Shown here: piece after piece, positions 21,351-34,929 of the stretch
How positions within the stretch are numbered: position 1 is the first letter of the stretch
How the letters are laid out: each line of letters opens with the position of its first letter
Assembly: GCF_019649055.1 (NCBI RefSeq)
Contig: NW_026570286.1
Span: 186,001 to 250,000 of the forward strand
Direction of reading: 5' to 3'
Length of the DNA: 64,000 nucleotides
Source: Paramacrobiotus metropolitanus
Lineage: Eukaryota; Tardigrada; Eutardigrada; Parachela; Macrobiotidae
Program-made: the position numbers and the translations under genes
The notes under the pieces: generated by a model
Told to the model about the DNA's origin: nothing
What the model saw: only the letters and a program-made list of their open reading frames with translations
Databases searched by the model: none

Positions 21351-21999
21351 AATTACTACTACACAAATTACTACCACCAAAATGACTGTGTAAACCTATG
21401 GAAAGTTACAGATTAAACGCGCAATTTTCAAGGTCTCAACTGTAGTAAAGAAACACCCACAACCTGTCATGTCGTTCATACACTCACAAAATTCTTTCCC
21501 CTACTATTATTATTCCTTTTATATACACAAATTTGAAATTATTTTAAATCCCAGTATTCCTCTTTCTTATCCCGTACCTGCCGCTACACAATCGAGAGAT
21601 TGTCCACGCAGTGTATCTGTCTCCTTAACGGAACTTCCTAGGCAATGTTTCAGAACACAGAATAAATTTCAGAAATTTTTTGATATCTTGAAATTACGTT
21701 TTTATGCGAACTAAGAAATTTTGATCTCTGATAAGTGGTTATTTATGGTGTGACTGAGTTGGAGTGAACATCAAAAACATTATAACAAGTAACATCAGTG
21801 TAATCCTGTTGGTGTTTGTGGTGTGAGTGACCTTCGTTTACAGTTAGGGAAAGCAGTAGTGTGCACCTAGGCGGATGTTACGTGATGGTATTCCTGTAGT
21901 GTGGTATTGAGTGTGTTGAGAGCGTGTTTGTGGCACTGTTGTCTACGGGAGTTGGCAACAGAACAACACCGATCTCCTGAGTTGCTTCTCTGCTGACTG

Positions 22000-22569
22000 C
22001 GGTCAGGTTGGTATTAGCACACGCGGTGGAGTTATGTATGTATTATGTCAGTAGCTCTGTGGTTCTCCCACCTAGACATCGACAGCTTTTAATTTTCTGG
22101 AAAAGCAGTATGAAATGTGTCAGGCGTACGAGCCTGCGCGTGGTGCTCCGCCCACACAGGGCGTACTTGCACTCACTTGCATGCCCCATCGCCTCTCTCA
22201 CTTGTACGTATGTGTGCTGCTGCATTGACTCATACCGTCACTCATCCGCTGAAGCGGATATACGCAGCGCATACACTGAGTGGCAGTGCTCTCTCGTCCC
22301 TCTCTCGCAGCACCAATCAGCGTTCATAAGCTCGCGTTGGATTGAGTCCAGTCTGCGCATCACACAACTGATATGTCTGGACTACATCACGCACGTGCTT
22401 GCCGCCAGCATTCTGTTCACGCCTGGACAGACGCTCAAGAACCCTTTTAGCAACCACGTGCTAGATTAGCCAGACGTGCTTTGTTCTTTCTCCTGCTATT
22501 ACGCAGTATTGTCAGCCTTTGTTTGTCAATAAAGACACTTCCGTGAGCTCCTCGCCATTTTGTGTTACA
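22000..22569 (+). repeat. 5' LTR (right part) with poly(A) signal
   Basis: Sequence ends ...TTTTGTGTTACA at 22569, directly before a TGG-starting primer-binding site, as LTRs do. AATAAAG lies about 40 bases before the end (near 22529), where R would hold a poly(A) signal. The LTR start lies upstream but I could not fix it without a second LTR. Confidence 0.55.
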
Positions 22570-22588
22570 TGGTAGCAGCATCTTTCTG
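22570..22588 (+). other. Primer-binding site of the LTR element
   Basis: TGGTAGCAGCATCTTTCTG starts immediately after the LTR end. TGG pairs with the CCA end of a tRNA, as in most LTR retrotransposons. The tRNA used is not identified. Confidence 0.6.
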
Positions 22589-23716
22589 GTTTTCCTTCCT
22601 ACGGAACCTTTGAGGAGACGGTGAAGGCTTCATTTCCGAGAACTCGTCAGGAACCTTTTCAGTCACTGTCAGATCGACTGCTGAAGCAGCCTCTGCCTTG
22701 ACTGTGGATCAGACAGATCTCATCGTCTTACAGCTGCGGATAAACAGGGCTCACTGAAGTGATTCCTGCCACAGCTGGTGAGCACAGTTTTCGTCTCTTC
22801 TACATAAGAAGAGCACGTATCCCGCACGCACGGATTTTCCCTCCCAACGGACGGACCAGACTCGAACAAGAGTCTGCAGCGCGAAGGATTACTCCATCAT
22901 ACGGGGACCTTCAGTTTGAACACTGACCCGCAGTTTTACTCGCGGATGTTAGCGCGAAAACGACGGATTTCCGACCTCGGACGGAGGAAGCCGACCAGAA
23001 CTGACATCGACACCGACACTGGTAAAGTCACGGTTTTATGTCGATTTTAGCCGTAACTAGGTCGGCTTTAACTTTCTAATGGTTGAAAATTATTTCTAAC
23101 GTTCGGATTTTTTTTAAATTTTTTCCAACGGTTAAATTTTCCAACGGTGAAAAAGTAAAATCTAACGGAGAAACCGACTTAAAAATTTACTTTCGTCGAA
23201 TATCCGACCTTCTAGGTCAACGAACTTGTCTAGACAAGCAGACAAAGGCTAATAGGCAACAGGTCGCAAATTATCTTCTTTCTCATTTCTAACGGCGTTC
23301 CGACTGCCAGAAAAATTTCCTAATTATTAAAACCTATTTCTAGCGGATTACATTTTGAAAACCCGACCGGATAAACTTTCTGGCCGATCAAAAATTATTT
23401 AATTTTTTTGCGGAAAATAGCACCAAAATTCTCGAATTTCCTTGTGACGTCAGAATGACCGCGTTTTAGTACTTTAAGGTCAGCCAATCAGCGTGCAGGG
23501 GAAAGTTCCTATAGCGTAACATAGGGTAAGTTACCATTTTTTGTATTTTTTGGACGCAGCTCGCTATCTGTGCGTAGGCAGTAAGTGCAAGACCACTTAC
23601 CCTGTGACGTCATAGTGGTCACTACAGTAGTATGGGCGTACTAAACTGTACTACTATAACGTACTGTACTGTACCATTGTGCTGTATATTAACCATGTGT
23701 ACTGAGTCACCAACAG

Positions 23717-23762
23717 ACACCACCACAACAACAACAATAACAACAACAACAACAACAACAAG
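23717..23762 (+). repeat. (CAA)n microsatellite
   Basis: ACCACCACAACAACAACAAT and following CAA units form a 46-bp simple repeat in the leader of the retroelement. Confidence 0.9.
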
Positions 23763-23901
23763 TCGTCGGAACATCCTGACACTCGGAAGCTCCGGAACCG
23801 AAAGAAGTCCTGATTACATCGAACATCTCTACAGAAGAGATCGTTCGATTTTACGTTTTTAACTAACAAAGTCTTAAAGGCTCGATCGGAGCCGATGCGA
23901 T

Positions 23902-26740
23902 TTGACAACAATGTCGAATCCTAAGAAGAACGAATACGCCAAGGAGTACAGCAAGGATTACTCCCGGCGTGCGAACACGACCGCGTCGTGCTCACTCCGG
24001 TACGTTGGTCGGGAAGGAAGTCAGCCGTCCTCAACGAACTCAACCAAGTCGGCTGAGGCACGGGAGAGGCGCAACGAGCGGATCCTTCTCGCCGACTCCA
24101 ATCCAACATCGGATGATAGTTTCGAAAACGCCAGGGATAAAACATTCCTGGACACCCAAGCTGATACAGCAGCCCCGTCCCACCCGACCCGGGTGGGGGA
24201 GGCGGAACGGCTGCAGGTTGATACAACATTGTCTCATGCCGATCAGCAGTCAAGCTTACACAAAACTCAGGACTCGGTAACGGCAACAAAAGCCACCGAG
24301 CTTGGACGGCAATCATTCAACAAGACGGAAGAAACGCCGAAGTCGACCTCGCCCCACATGGGCACGGCGACTAAGGAAGTCGGACGAAAATCGCCAAACA
24401 CAGAGGTCGGTCAAAATTCGCCGACCAAGGAAGTCGGTCAACGACAACCGAATATGGAAGTCGACCAACAGAAGGTCGACCAACCATCAACTAAAGAAGT
24501 CGGTCAACAGCAGCCGACCAAGGCTTCTTCACAACACCAGTGAAGTCCCACATGGACGATCACGGGTATCAAGCTAGCGCACTCGAATATACGGCAAAAA
24601 AGTGGATCGCGGCTACACGGCCCGAAAAGATCGAAGATATCCACCTGCTCCGCGCGAGATGCAGTAAACTGATCACACAGATCGTTTTGGCAGAGCAGAT
24701 TGTCAACTCGGCGGAAGGATCGATCATGAACTCGGAAGATACCCCTAAACTCGAACGGAAGAGATGGGAACGTGATATCGTCGACGCTAACAAAGCCATC
24801 GCCACTCAACAACGAGAAATCGACCGACTAAACGCCATATTGAAGCGTACCGACCAACCGTGTCGATATCACTTGGACGAAGTCACTTCAATGAACGGTA
24901 GGCTGGAGCGGTCTACAGCGGCCGTCTTCGAGCTGGAAACGAGAACTTGACGAGTCGCAGAAAGCGCTCGGCGAGGCGCAAAAGAAGTTGGTCCACGTAC
25001 AAACAGCGTTGGTCGCCTCGGAAACGGCAGCAGGAGCATTTCACCAGCAACCAGCAACGGAACCAGGCTAACGAAGAAGCCGAAGTCTATCAAACGAAAT
25101 CGATAGATAGATATATAGTCGTGGTTAAGCAGGCCGACAACGAGATCGACCGGCAACGTGAACATATTGATCGACTACAATCGGATATGGAACTTTTCCT
25201 GGTCAGAACTGGACAACGATTCATCGACCAAGATAGTCCACAGTCGAACTCCCCCAACCACGGGGCAGCCAATGCCGACCTCGTACAGACGAACGTTCAG
25301 CTGGTCGACCAGGTCTATGGACTTAACGATGTCGTTAAGGAGAAACAGAAACCCCGAGCTCAGCTGAAATACAGCTTGGCTGAAGTTCCGAAAGTGAACG
25401 AGGCGCTACGAAGTCGCATCGTTTACTTGGAGGCCCGCGAAGTCGAACTTTACGACTTCGGCGAACAGGCTGCTCACCACATCACAGAGATAATGCGGCA
25501 GATGGATGAAATGGACACTGTAACAAAGTGTCTGAGGTAAGAGAAGAAACACCTGGAACAAAGCCGGGCTGAACCTCATTCGTATCAAACCTGCATGGCA
25601 CAGGATTATCATCCGTCGCAAACGATACGCGACAACCTGTGGGGCACCAGGAAATGGAGAAGAAGGAGAACACCACCTCCTACTTCGTCGGAGTTGTTAC
25701 AACCTACCCGAGGATCGGAACGCCCCCACAACCACTGACCATACCGAGTCCGCCTGAACCGGAACCGGAACAATACGTCGACTGCGACACCACATGTGCC
25801 TACGTCGAACGTGTCTGACAATGACGTCAGCTGGTGCATACACAAGCACCTCCTACTCGACGCAGACAACAATGCATGCGCCGGTATCGAACGCATCTAA
25901 CCCGAGCAATGCATCAAGAGCAGATCGGACAACAGATGCCCCGTATCTCCCATTACCGAGACCATCGGCAAAAGCATACCGTCCACCAAATACAGGTCGG
26001 GTGCTGGGAAAACGAACGAACTCCCAGCCAGACATGGGAAATCTACAACGTTCGACTTTGGACGAGCACGGACTCGGTCACATAGTACGACGGACCAGCG
26101 GCAGGAGGATATTACGATGAACCCCAGTCGACTCGTTATCTCCGACCAACAAGGTCGAATGCCGTAACACTGACCTACACAAGGTCGGATGCCTGCTCAG
26201 GGAACACAACCCAACTTGTACGGAGCAGTCCACGAACAACCGAGAGGATTCTATCCGCCGCCGCCGAGATAAAATCGAGCACCACCTCCAGAACAAAACC
26301 AGTACGGAGGTCAGCCGGAACAGCCCCGTTACGCAGACCAGGCTCAAGCACCGCATCCGCAACAGGGCGGATCTGTTGGCCAATATAAACAGGACTATCA
26401 TCATGCGGCATACCAGAACCAACAAGGTCGGATGCCGCACGCTAACCCACCACCCGCCCCGGTCGCACAACTAGCTGCGCCCGTGGTGCAGCAGATCTCT
26501 TTGGAACAGGACCCCGCACATGTTGCCATGGTATGAGCAATGGCCCACGGACGCAGGCAACCAATGCCGTTGTTCGATGGTGACCACACCAAACTCCACG
26601 GGTGGCTCAAACGAATACGCAGCCTGCATCGGCAAGCCCAACAGTGGTACGAAGACGACCAGACTTTTTTGGCCGACCTGGCGGCTGAACTCATAGGTCA
26701 AGCAGAGGAATGGCATACACTAACGGCCGCCGAGTAACCA
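23902..26740 (+). mobile_element. gag-type region of the LTR element
   Basis: Plus-strand frames here are charged and Gln/Glu-rich. Early parts repeat a KEVGQ-type pentapeptide. Middle parts (about 24.5-25.5 kb) have heptad-like coiled-coil composition. Near 26.54-26.73 kb, PMPLFDGDHTKLHGWLKRI fits the start of a retrotransposon capsid domain. It is part of the broken element. Confidence 0.65.
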
Positions 26741-28700
26741 CTCGGCGGATGGCGGTTCTTCATCCTCCGATGATGATTCGTCTGAGTCGTCTTTTCTGGG
26801 TGTGTCCGTCTTGCAGTGTCGGACTGACGGGTCAAATTCTTCGTCGTCTTCTTTGGATTTTTACAAAGGTCGGTTACCGGAGTCCGTGGCCGCCGAATCG
26901 CTCGTTTTTTGTACATCCCAGCCGTCCAACTCATGGTCTTCTTTTTTAACGGCTGTTCCGTCTTCATGCCCGACATGCGGTATGTTACCGTCTTCGACCT
27001 GTGTGGTCGATTGACGTTGGTCGGTCGTTTCCGTCGGTTGGGTTAGTCGACTCGATCCGCCCTGAATCTCAAGGTCGATTGGTTGTGAGCCTGTGTTGCT
27101 CAGCCATCGGATGACTGTCGGTTGGGTCTTCGGAAAGCGGTCTACATTCCGTTCAGGTTGCGGAGGTGACGGTGACGACGGTCTGTTGTCCGACCAGGTA
27201 AGGTCGTGATGAGTTTTTATCGCTCGTATCACTCCGTCAATATTGTCCTGACAGATGATACACCGATATGGTTTATCAATTTCTTCCAGGAATACGTCTT
27301 CCCGGAGCTTCGCTGGGCTACTCACGAATTTCACGTCCTTGGAGGTCGAATGAGTCACCGTGGAGGTCGAATGAGTTGGAGGTGGAACGAGTCACCGGAG
27401 CTCATCGACCTTGGGCGTTTCCCGGGGAGTTGCTCCGAGCCGACCCATTGTTGGGCGGCGTCAAGTTTAAAGACTGACAAGCGGTAATGGTTCTCGATAC
27501 TCTGGGGACCCTTGTTGGCTTCCGCCGCTATTCCTGCGGTTTCCGCCATTTTCTTGGCCGGGCGACCGGTTTCCGTTGCCGGAGCCGCCCGAGCCACCAG
27601 CCTGCTGCTGGCGAGGGCGTGGTGGTGGCACGATATCCCTCAAAAATTGGTTATCCGAGCCAATTGAGCCGTGCGTCGTATATCGGCGATACCAATCGTC
27701 GTACCACCGAAGGTTCGGGTTATAAGCTGGTCCGTTGGCTGCATATCCACAACGTCCTCCGTCATGGTTATTGAACATACAATGTCTGCATGAGAAGGTC
27801 TTGTCCTTCGGCCAATGGAAAAAGGCTCCCTCCATTTCATCGACATATGTTGTCGCTTGCCGAGCACCATGTTGTGCCTGGGGAGGTCGGTTTCCTTGTT
27901 GGTTTCCGCCTCCGCCGCGGTTGGGAAAGTTGCCGCGACCGCGATTTCGCAACCGCGTCCTCTTCCGCGAACAAAACCTCCACCGCCATTTCCTTGTGTA
28001 GGATACTGGTCGTATGCGGAGTATCCCTGGTTAGAGCTCTGGTTGTAGCCAAAACCTGTGTTTTGGTTGCTACCCGAGCCATAACCTGCGCCTCCGTAGT
28101 TGTTGACCGGGGCTCCAGTTCCAGGTGCCGAAGGATTCATGTTCATCGCAACCGTTCCTGCCAGGTTGGTGGCTGGACAGGTAGTTGTTGCATCGGTGGC
28201 GTTGCCGTCGGACTCGGTTGTCCGTACTGTGCCGTTGGAGTTTGCGGCTGATACACGGTCGGTTGCGGTATCGCTGGTGGAAGAGTCGGAGCAGGTGCAG
28301 GTGTTGCTGCCCGAACTCGGATTTGTCACTATCGCGTGACGTCCGCACCTCGTACATTTCTTTGCCGTTAACGAAGTTCCGTATGTAGTCACGGAACTCG
28401 ACTGGCGTCGTCGGCATCCTGATTTCCAGGGCTCCTGTAGTTTGGACTCATGGATGTTTTCCTAGAGGTGGTACAGTACCATGTTATCGGTGATCGTGCG
28501 GGCTTGAGACCTGATAAACATTATGGCGTCGTAATACTGTTCCGGTGCTTCTTTTCCGAAACGGTATAGCCTTTGTTCATCCGTTGAACGGCGTTTATCT
28601 CCCTATCTTTATCCGCAAATCTTTCTTCGAATTTGGACCTTGGATGTTCGGGTAACTACAGCACTGCGGTCTATAGTTCACAGAATTTATAGACGATGAT
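26740..28700 (-). mobile_element. Opposite-strand block with gag nucleocapsid zinc knuckle
   Basis: On the minus strand, CRHCMFNNHDGGRC near 27.79 kb is an exact C-x2-C-x4-H-x4-C zinc knuckle after Gly/Asn-rich sequence, and capsid-like coding precedes it. A second Cys/His motif YRCIICQD lies near 27.25 kb. The block lies inside the plus-strand element, so it is either an internal inversion or a nested relative. It is broken like its surroundings. Confidence 0.65.
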
Positions 28701-28999
28701 TTACCAGAACAAACTGAAAAGATCAACCGGTCGACCCAGGGCAACAAACAGAACCCGACCAACTTAAAATCTTGTGGGAATTCGGAGGAGGTAAACCAGA
28801 GGAAGCCGATCTCCGACCCCCGACCATAGTCATTCAGCAGTTGTCAACGACACAACCGACCTCGGTTAACTCGACCAACCAACAGAAGTCAGTGCAGTTC
28901 AACACATGGAAGGCACGGATAGCGAAAGTCAAGACGGTCGAAGAGCTGAACATGGACAACAAATGCCCAGAAGTTTACCACCTGGCGCTGGACCCATTC

Positions 29000-31900
29000 A
29001 TTAACTCTAAGCGGCTAGACCGACAAGTGGTCTTTAACAGCGAGCAAGTATCTCTCCCACCTTGGTCAACGTGTTCTCTCAAGGTACGGACGGCCAAACC
29101 AATGGACTTTAGGAAACACATTTACTTTGTCACCTTACGGCGGAAAATCCGACCTGTTCGGCCAGTTGAAGCCAGGATCGAAATCTGACCTCAAATAAAC
29201 ACGGGCCACGGGCTGGATAAACAACCAGAATACGACCCATCAACCGAAGATATTGAAGAAAGGCATCCGACTTGGCCACATGCAATACAGCGATGTCTAG
29301 GAACCGGAAATCGACAATGAGCATGTTATTTGCACTTGTAGTAGCCAAAACAGGGCCGACCAAGCCAGAACCAAGACCATCGCCGAAGTTCAAGATTTTT
29401 GAGGGGACAGGAGTTCGATCTCAACGGAAGGTCAAACTCCTATCTCGAGCCATAACAACGGTAGAAGTCGTCATGGACGTAGCAGTATCCACCGGACAGA
29501 AACTCATGTGCCTGGGTCGATCCGACCCAAAACGAGATGGAGTCGAAATGATGGACGGTGACGGAGAATCATCGACTCCATGAACTTCGGTAAAAACTTA
29601 ACTGATGAGCAACTAGCCAAACTTAAGGCAGTTGCATGGGATTACTGGACCGTATTTCCGACCTCGAAGAAACCGTACGTAGACGTCAAAAGGGTAACAC
29701 AAACCACTGACGTCCAAGAAGCACCACCCATTAAGATGAACCCCACGAGAACGTGCTGTAATGGGCAGGAATTCATCCAAAAACACGTGCAGGAGATGCT
29801 CGACCAAGGAGTCGTCGAACCGTCATCGGCTGCAAGGAGCTTCCCCGTCGTCTTAGCGGCGAAACGAAACGGAGACTGCACGGTAGGAACACGCTTCACC
29901 ATCAGCTACATAAAGCTGAATGACGTCACCAAGTAAAATAAATACCCTTTACCGAACCCAGACGAACTACTGGATCGATGCGCCGGAATAGAGTATTACG
30001 GCAAGGTAGACTGTCAGTCCGGCTTTTGGCAAATCCCGATGGACGAAAGTTCCAAGGATTACACGACCTTCGTAACACCCGATGGAATGTGGTGATTCAA
30101 CCGTTTGCCATTTGGAGTCTGCAACAGACCAGCTACTTTCCAGATGCATATGGACAAAATAACGGCATTAGCCCGAAAGAAAGGTGTGTTCGCATACATT
30201 GACGACATCATCTTCTTCGGCAAAGCCTTCGAAGACTTCTTGGAGGCTTTCCGAGTCTCTTGGAGGCTTTCCGAGCGACTCTCGAATGCCTCAGAGATGC
30301 CGGATTTACGGTTAAACTCTCCAAATGTGAGATCGGAACGGACAAACTGCTGTTCCTCGGACACGTCCTTAGTGAGAACGGAGTCCATACCGACGACAAG
30401 AAGTGGGCTGTATTGCAGAACAAAGCTGCCCGAGAACAGAAAGACAACTAAGCTCGTTCCTCGGACTGGCCTACTACTATCATAGGTTTATCCGAGGATA
30501 CGCTCAAAAAACTTCGAAAATCTACGAGCTCCTACGGAAAGATAAGAACATCAAACTCGAATGGACGGACGCCCACACTGCCGAGTTCAAGGATATAAAG
30601 AAGGCGTTAACAGAAGCACCCGTAGTGGCAAAGTTCGATCCGGCTGAATAGACCGTCATCGAATGCGACGCAAGCGGAGCCGGACTTGGCGCAGTGATAT
30701 CCCAAGACGATCACCCAACTATCTATAGCAGCAGAGTTCTTCGGAGACCGGAACTCAGCTATGGAGTTACCGGATGGGAATGTTTGGCCGTGGTATGGGC
30801 TGTGTAGAAATTCAAGCACTTCATCGACCACGGACCGCTCACTACCAAGCACTGCAGAATCTGCTCCGATGCGAGTCGAGCCGTCCTGGCATCAACCCCT
30901 GACTAACCCGATGGGCACTGGCATTACAAGGACGGGACATAACCATCCAGTATAAGCCAGGAGTATTCTGCGACAATGCAGACGCTGGAACGCAGTTACA
31001 ACAAAGATCCACACGAAGATTTGGATCAAGTCCCCAATTTCGAGGATTTCAAAGACGAAATCAAAGTCTGTACAATACGGACTCTTAGACTTCTGAAAGA
31101 TAAAGCCTGGAGGAAAAAAAAGGATATTAAGGAACCACCGGAAATTCCGCTTCCACCGGTCCTTCCCGGATGTAACGTTATATCCGACTGGCACGACTTA
31201 AGTACCACAGAGGTACAAGTCATCAACATCCCAGCACCGGAGACCTTGGAACCGACTATTCGGACCGTCAACGCGGCAGAGGATGACGAGTTGGAAGCTG
31301 AAGAAATACTTCCAACACCGCCCAAACCGAACGCGGAACTTCGGAAAGCGCAGCTGCGAGACCCGCAACAACGCCAAATTATCGACGAACTGGAAAATCC
31401 CGAAAAACGTGACCATAAGTCGAAACACCTGGAACACTTTCAGATCGCCTACCATCCAGACAGCCAGCCTACCACCCAGAAGGCCAAGGACAAGTTGAAC
31501 GGCAAATGCGGACGATATGGGACGGTATACGAAAGGACGGACACCGACGTGAATGACTGCGACGTAAAGAACGGACACCGTTGGCACCGAGCCATACTAT
31601 ACGTCGTCTGTGGGATGAACAGAGCAGTCCACGCCGCGACGAAGTTCTCACCGTTCTGTATGTTGTGTGGTCGAGAAATGACCATGCCACAGGACATAGT
31701 GGCTGGAACGAACACACCGGAAACCTTTACGGATAAGGAATACTATATCCGACGAATAAAACAACGACTTCAACGGTCGCACGAAATTGCACTCATCGAC
31801 ATTGATGACGCATTCGAGCGAAACGCCGAACACGACAACAAAAAGAAGTCGACCCCGACCTTCAAACCGGGGGACAAGGTAACGGTTGAATTTCCGACTA

Positions 31901-32170
31901 AGGAAACAACTAGGAGGGAACGCTACGATGAAGTTTGGACGGTTATCAACTACATTGGCCCAAACAACTTACTCCTTCGATGCGAGGACGGACGTGAAGA
32001 TGCGGTAGCTGTCGACCGAGCTAAACACTGGCCAGTCGAAACGAGTCGACCAGCAACTCGGTCATCGGGCCCGGTAGTCGATCCTACAGAAGGGAAAGCT
32101 ACTCGGAAACCGAAGAAGGAACCGGAAGTAACCGCCGAGAAACCTTCAGATCCGTTCAAAGGCGCGGAAT
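29000..32170 (+). mobile_element. pol region of the LTR element (reverse transcriptase, RNase H, integrase parts)
   Basis: Reverse transcriptase is marked by FAYIDDIIFFGKAF (the Y-x-D-D box, near 30.2 kb) and by VVEPSSAARSFPVVL near 29.83 kb. RNase H is marked by VIECDASGAGLGAV near 30.66 kb. The integrase C-terminal domain is marked by FKPGDKVTVEF and VWTVINYIGPNNLLLRCEDG near 31.86-31.99 kb. It is closely related to the minus-strand relic at 16-18 kb. The region is incomplete and broken many times. Confidence 0.85.
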
Positions 32171-32184
32171 AAACTGAACCGACG

Positions 32185-34760
32185 GTGAAGAAGAAACGAG
32201 GTCGACCTCCGAAGAACCCGCCGACCGACTTCGAGACACCGGCACTGCAGGAACTGCAAAAGCAAGATGTGATAGCGGCTGAACAAGCACCGACTTCCGA
32301 AGAAGCAGCCAAAAATAAAGCTCAGCCGATCACGGAGAAACCTAAGGAGTCGGATAGTAAGGCGGAAACGCCAGCCCAACTAGCCGATCAACCTGAGTAG
32401 CCGACCTGGAAAGACAGATACGAGCACAGAAACAGGCTCTGTGCCCGCCAGGAACGTCAACACCGACCACACAGGGGTTGATCGACGAAGAAATCCGACT
32501 TGCCCGGCTGGATAGCTTAGCGAGAAGGCGCAACGAGGCGCTCAACGCTATAAACGGATTAGAGAAACGATTGGCCGGACTCGAGCCAATCGACCAGAAT
32601 TTCCCGGTATTTGTAGAGTGCATTGTCGACCACATAACGGATTGGAACAAGAAATTAACGGAGAGGAATAATGAGATCCGGGCATTACGACCAGCGACGA
32701 CCCAACCAGCAGTCGTCCCGACGGCCCAACTCTCACCCCTGATGGCATTGAACACAAATCCTCCGATTCTAGTTCCGACCTTACAGCTGAACTCGACGCA
32801 GCAAGTCCCACAAGGATTACCTGTGGAACCACTCCCAACGGTACAGGAATTGCACCGATTCCTTCGGATGACCAACATAGTCATCGGTCGGATCAGCACG
32901 ACACTGGACGATACACCAACAGGAACTAAGGAATCGGCAGGCCTCGACAACGATCGAAAGGCCATTAGAGACTACACGAAAGGGCTCCAATCATTTTTGC
33001 ACACCGGCCTTCCGACCGACCCGACGTTGTTAACGACACTTTGAACGAGAATGGAGAATGCCCGTAACAGAGTGGCTCGACACCCCCAGCTTGCCCAGAA
33101 CCTGGACGCAGCCGAACGACTGTCGGGAAAGGTACCGATACTTACATCAGCAGAGGTACAACCCATTATCGACAGCGAAGAAAGAATCCTCGAAAGACTG
33201 AGATGACGTCATTCGTAGATCGAGTAGCCCTTAACAACACGGCGCATGTAGCAAACGACCTTGGTCGGAGCATCCGAATGGCTTGCCGATTACTGGAACC
33301 TGGCAGCCCAGCCACGGACGAGGCCATCCGACTAAACCAGCATGTCCGACAGATTCAACAGATAATCCAGAGCGAAACACGAGGAGCCGAACAATAAGTC
33401 CCTCAGCTCAGATACCATGCTATGGTACCTCAGATCGGAGAGGATGGCCAGGCGACAGAAGTCTGGAAAACCATCCTCGATGGCAAACAGACCATCCAGG
33501 GCATTTACGAACGTATTGCCAGCGGAATCTACGGCCCTCCCGAACTGGATCCGGTTCAGAAAATTAACGAACTCATAGCCAACATAAGGCTAATGAAAGA
33601 TCTAAAGAGGTTCGGTTTGCCCACGACAGAGGTGGACCAACTTTGGGTGTTCATGGATCGAGTGAAGACGGCTAACCTGGCAGAGAAATCTCCGACCTCA
33701 CAAATGGGTAACGTTCAACCGACGACGTTATTACCAGGAGCTGTCATAACTTTGCCGATATCGACGCAATCGTTACCGACTACACAAGTCGTAACGTCAA
33801 CGGCCACGGCGGATGATAGGACATCACCGGTAACTTTATCGTCGACTTCGTCCGCGGCGGAGATGCACACGAAGATGCGAATAGACCGCCAGGAACGGAT
33901 GTTAGCCACGACCCATGACGGATGGGAACTACTGGAGGACCTCCAGAGATCCTCCATAAACGTGACACCATTAGACGGCGATAGCACGGCAGAAGATGAA
34001 CGACTTGATGGCCTATCTAAAGAGGGCAGACGACCTCATCCGCAAAGACGAACCGACCGATGTCGACGAACGGCAACTCAGGTTGGCAGTAAAACGGATC
34101 ACAGAGATCCTCAATGCGGAAACGGAGTATACTCGGATCCAAACGCCATCACCACCCCGCCGGCCAACACCGACCGCGATAGCGGTGATGACTTTGGTGG
34201 GCATGACGCCGATAGAGATTCTACTCGGCAATGCGGACGTAATCTGTCAAGCCGGAAAAGACTTGGCCGAAATTTTTGACCACCGACTCAGTGGAACACT
34301 GCCGCCGGAGCCAGAGGCAACTGACCTCGCCCAAACCGGTCGAACTCTACGAACGGAGCTGGATTGGGCGAATACACTAGGCTCTTGGGAAATTCCACAG
34401 CCAGGTCCAAATCAAGACCGACTAAAGGAGGCGCTGCAAGCGGTGATCGACCAAGTCAAACAATATTTGACGAACCCGAACAAAGCGGGGCGCCACGTCA
34501 AGCAGCACCGTCTCCGACCTCATCACCAGGACTCGACGTCAAGCTCCCATTTCCGAACAACGCGGTCGACCAACAAGAACTCGACATTGGGAAGTCGAAG
34601 ACCAATACCGTGAAGCAGTCGACGTCATGGAGAAGCTCTGAAAACAACTTCGGGACTAAAACCCCAATAACGACTTGGAGAAGCAAATGCGCGGCGTCTT
34701 GGACCAGCAATACAACATCTGCTCTAGGCAAGCGGAAGACTTCTGAAAAATTTTGAAGAC
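32185..34760 (+). mobile_element. Coding-like region after integrase, function unknown
   Basis: About 2.6 kb of plus-strand, GC-rich, codon-like sequence follows pol. Frames of up to about 285 codons have helical, charged composition with Thr/Pro-rich linkers, resembling the element's own gag-type middle part rather than a membrane protein. I see no signal peptide, transmembrane segment or envelope-like motif. It could be a structural or duplicated gag-type region. It is broken. Confidence 0.5.
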
Positions 34761-34929
34761 TAACCCACAAAGGGTTGAGCGTGGTCGGCACCGTCGAAGC
34801 CGACCGTAGAGGTAGCGTTAGTCAATGTAACTATGCAACAGGTGGCCAGCGCAGTCAGAGAACGCGGTGACCGTGGCCGGGGATCAAGTGGTTGGGATCG
34901 GGATCGTGGCAATTCTTTCAGCGATGCTG

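Larger units (their letters stand above)
21760..34830 (+). mobile_element. Ty3/gypsy-type LTR retrotransposon, long and heavily broken
   Basis: A 5' LTR end and primer-binding site near 22.57 kb are followed by a leader, gag-type coding (23.9-26.7 kb), a block on the opposite strand (26.74-28.7 kb), pol (about 29.0-32.2 kb) and a further coding-like region of about 2.6 kb. The domain order with RNase H before integrase fits Ty3/gypsy. The right LTR was not found next to the body. The element is old, with well over a dozen breaks. Its left boundary within 21.75-22.0 kb is a guess. Confidence 0.8.

Noticed and set aside
23654-23911. Frame with a poly-Leu run
   Set aside because: The Leu run is the (CAA)n microsatellite read on the other strand.
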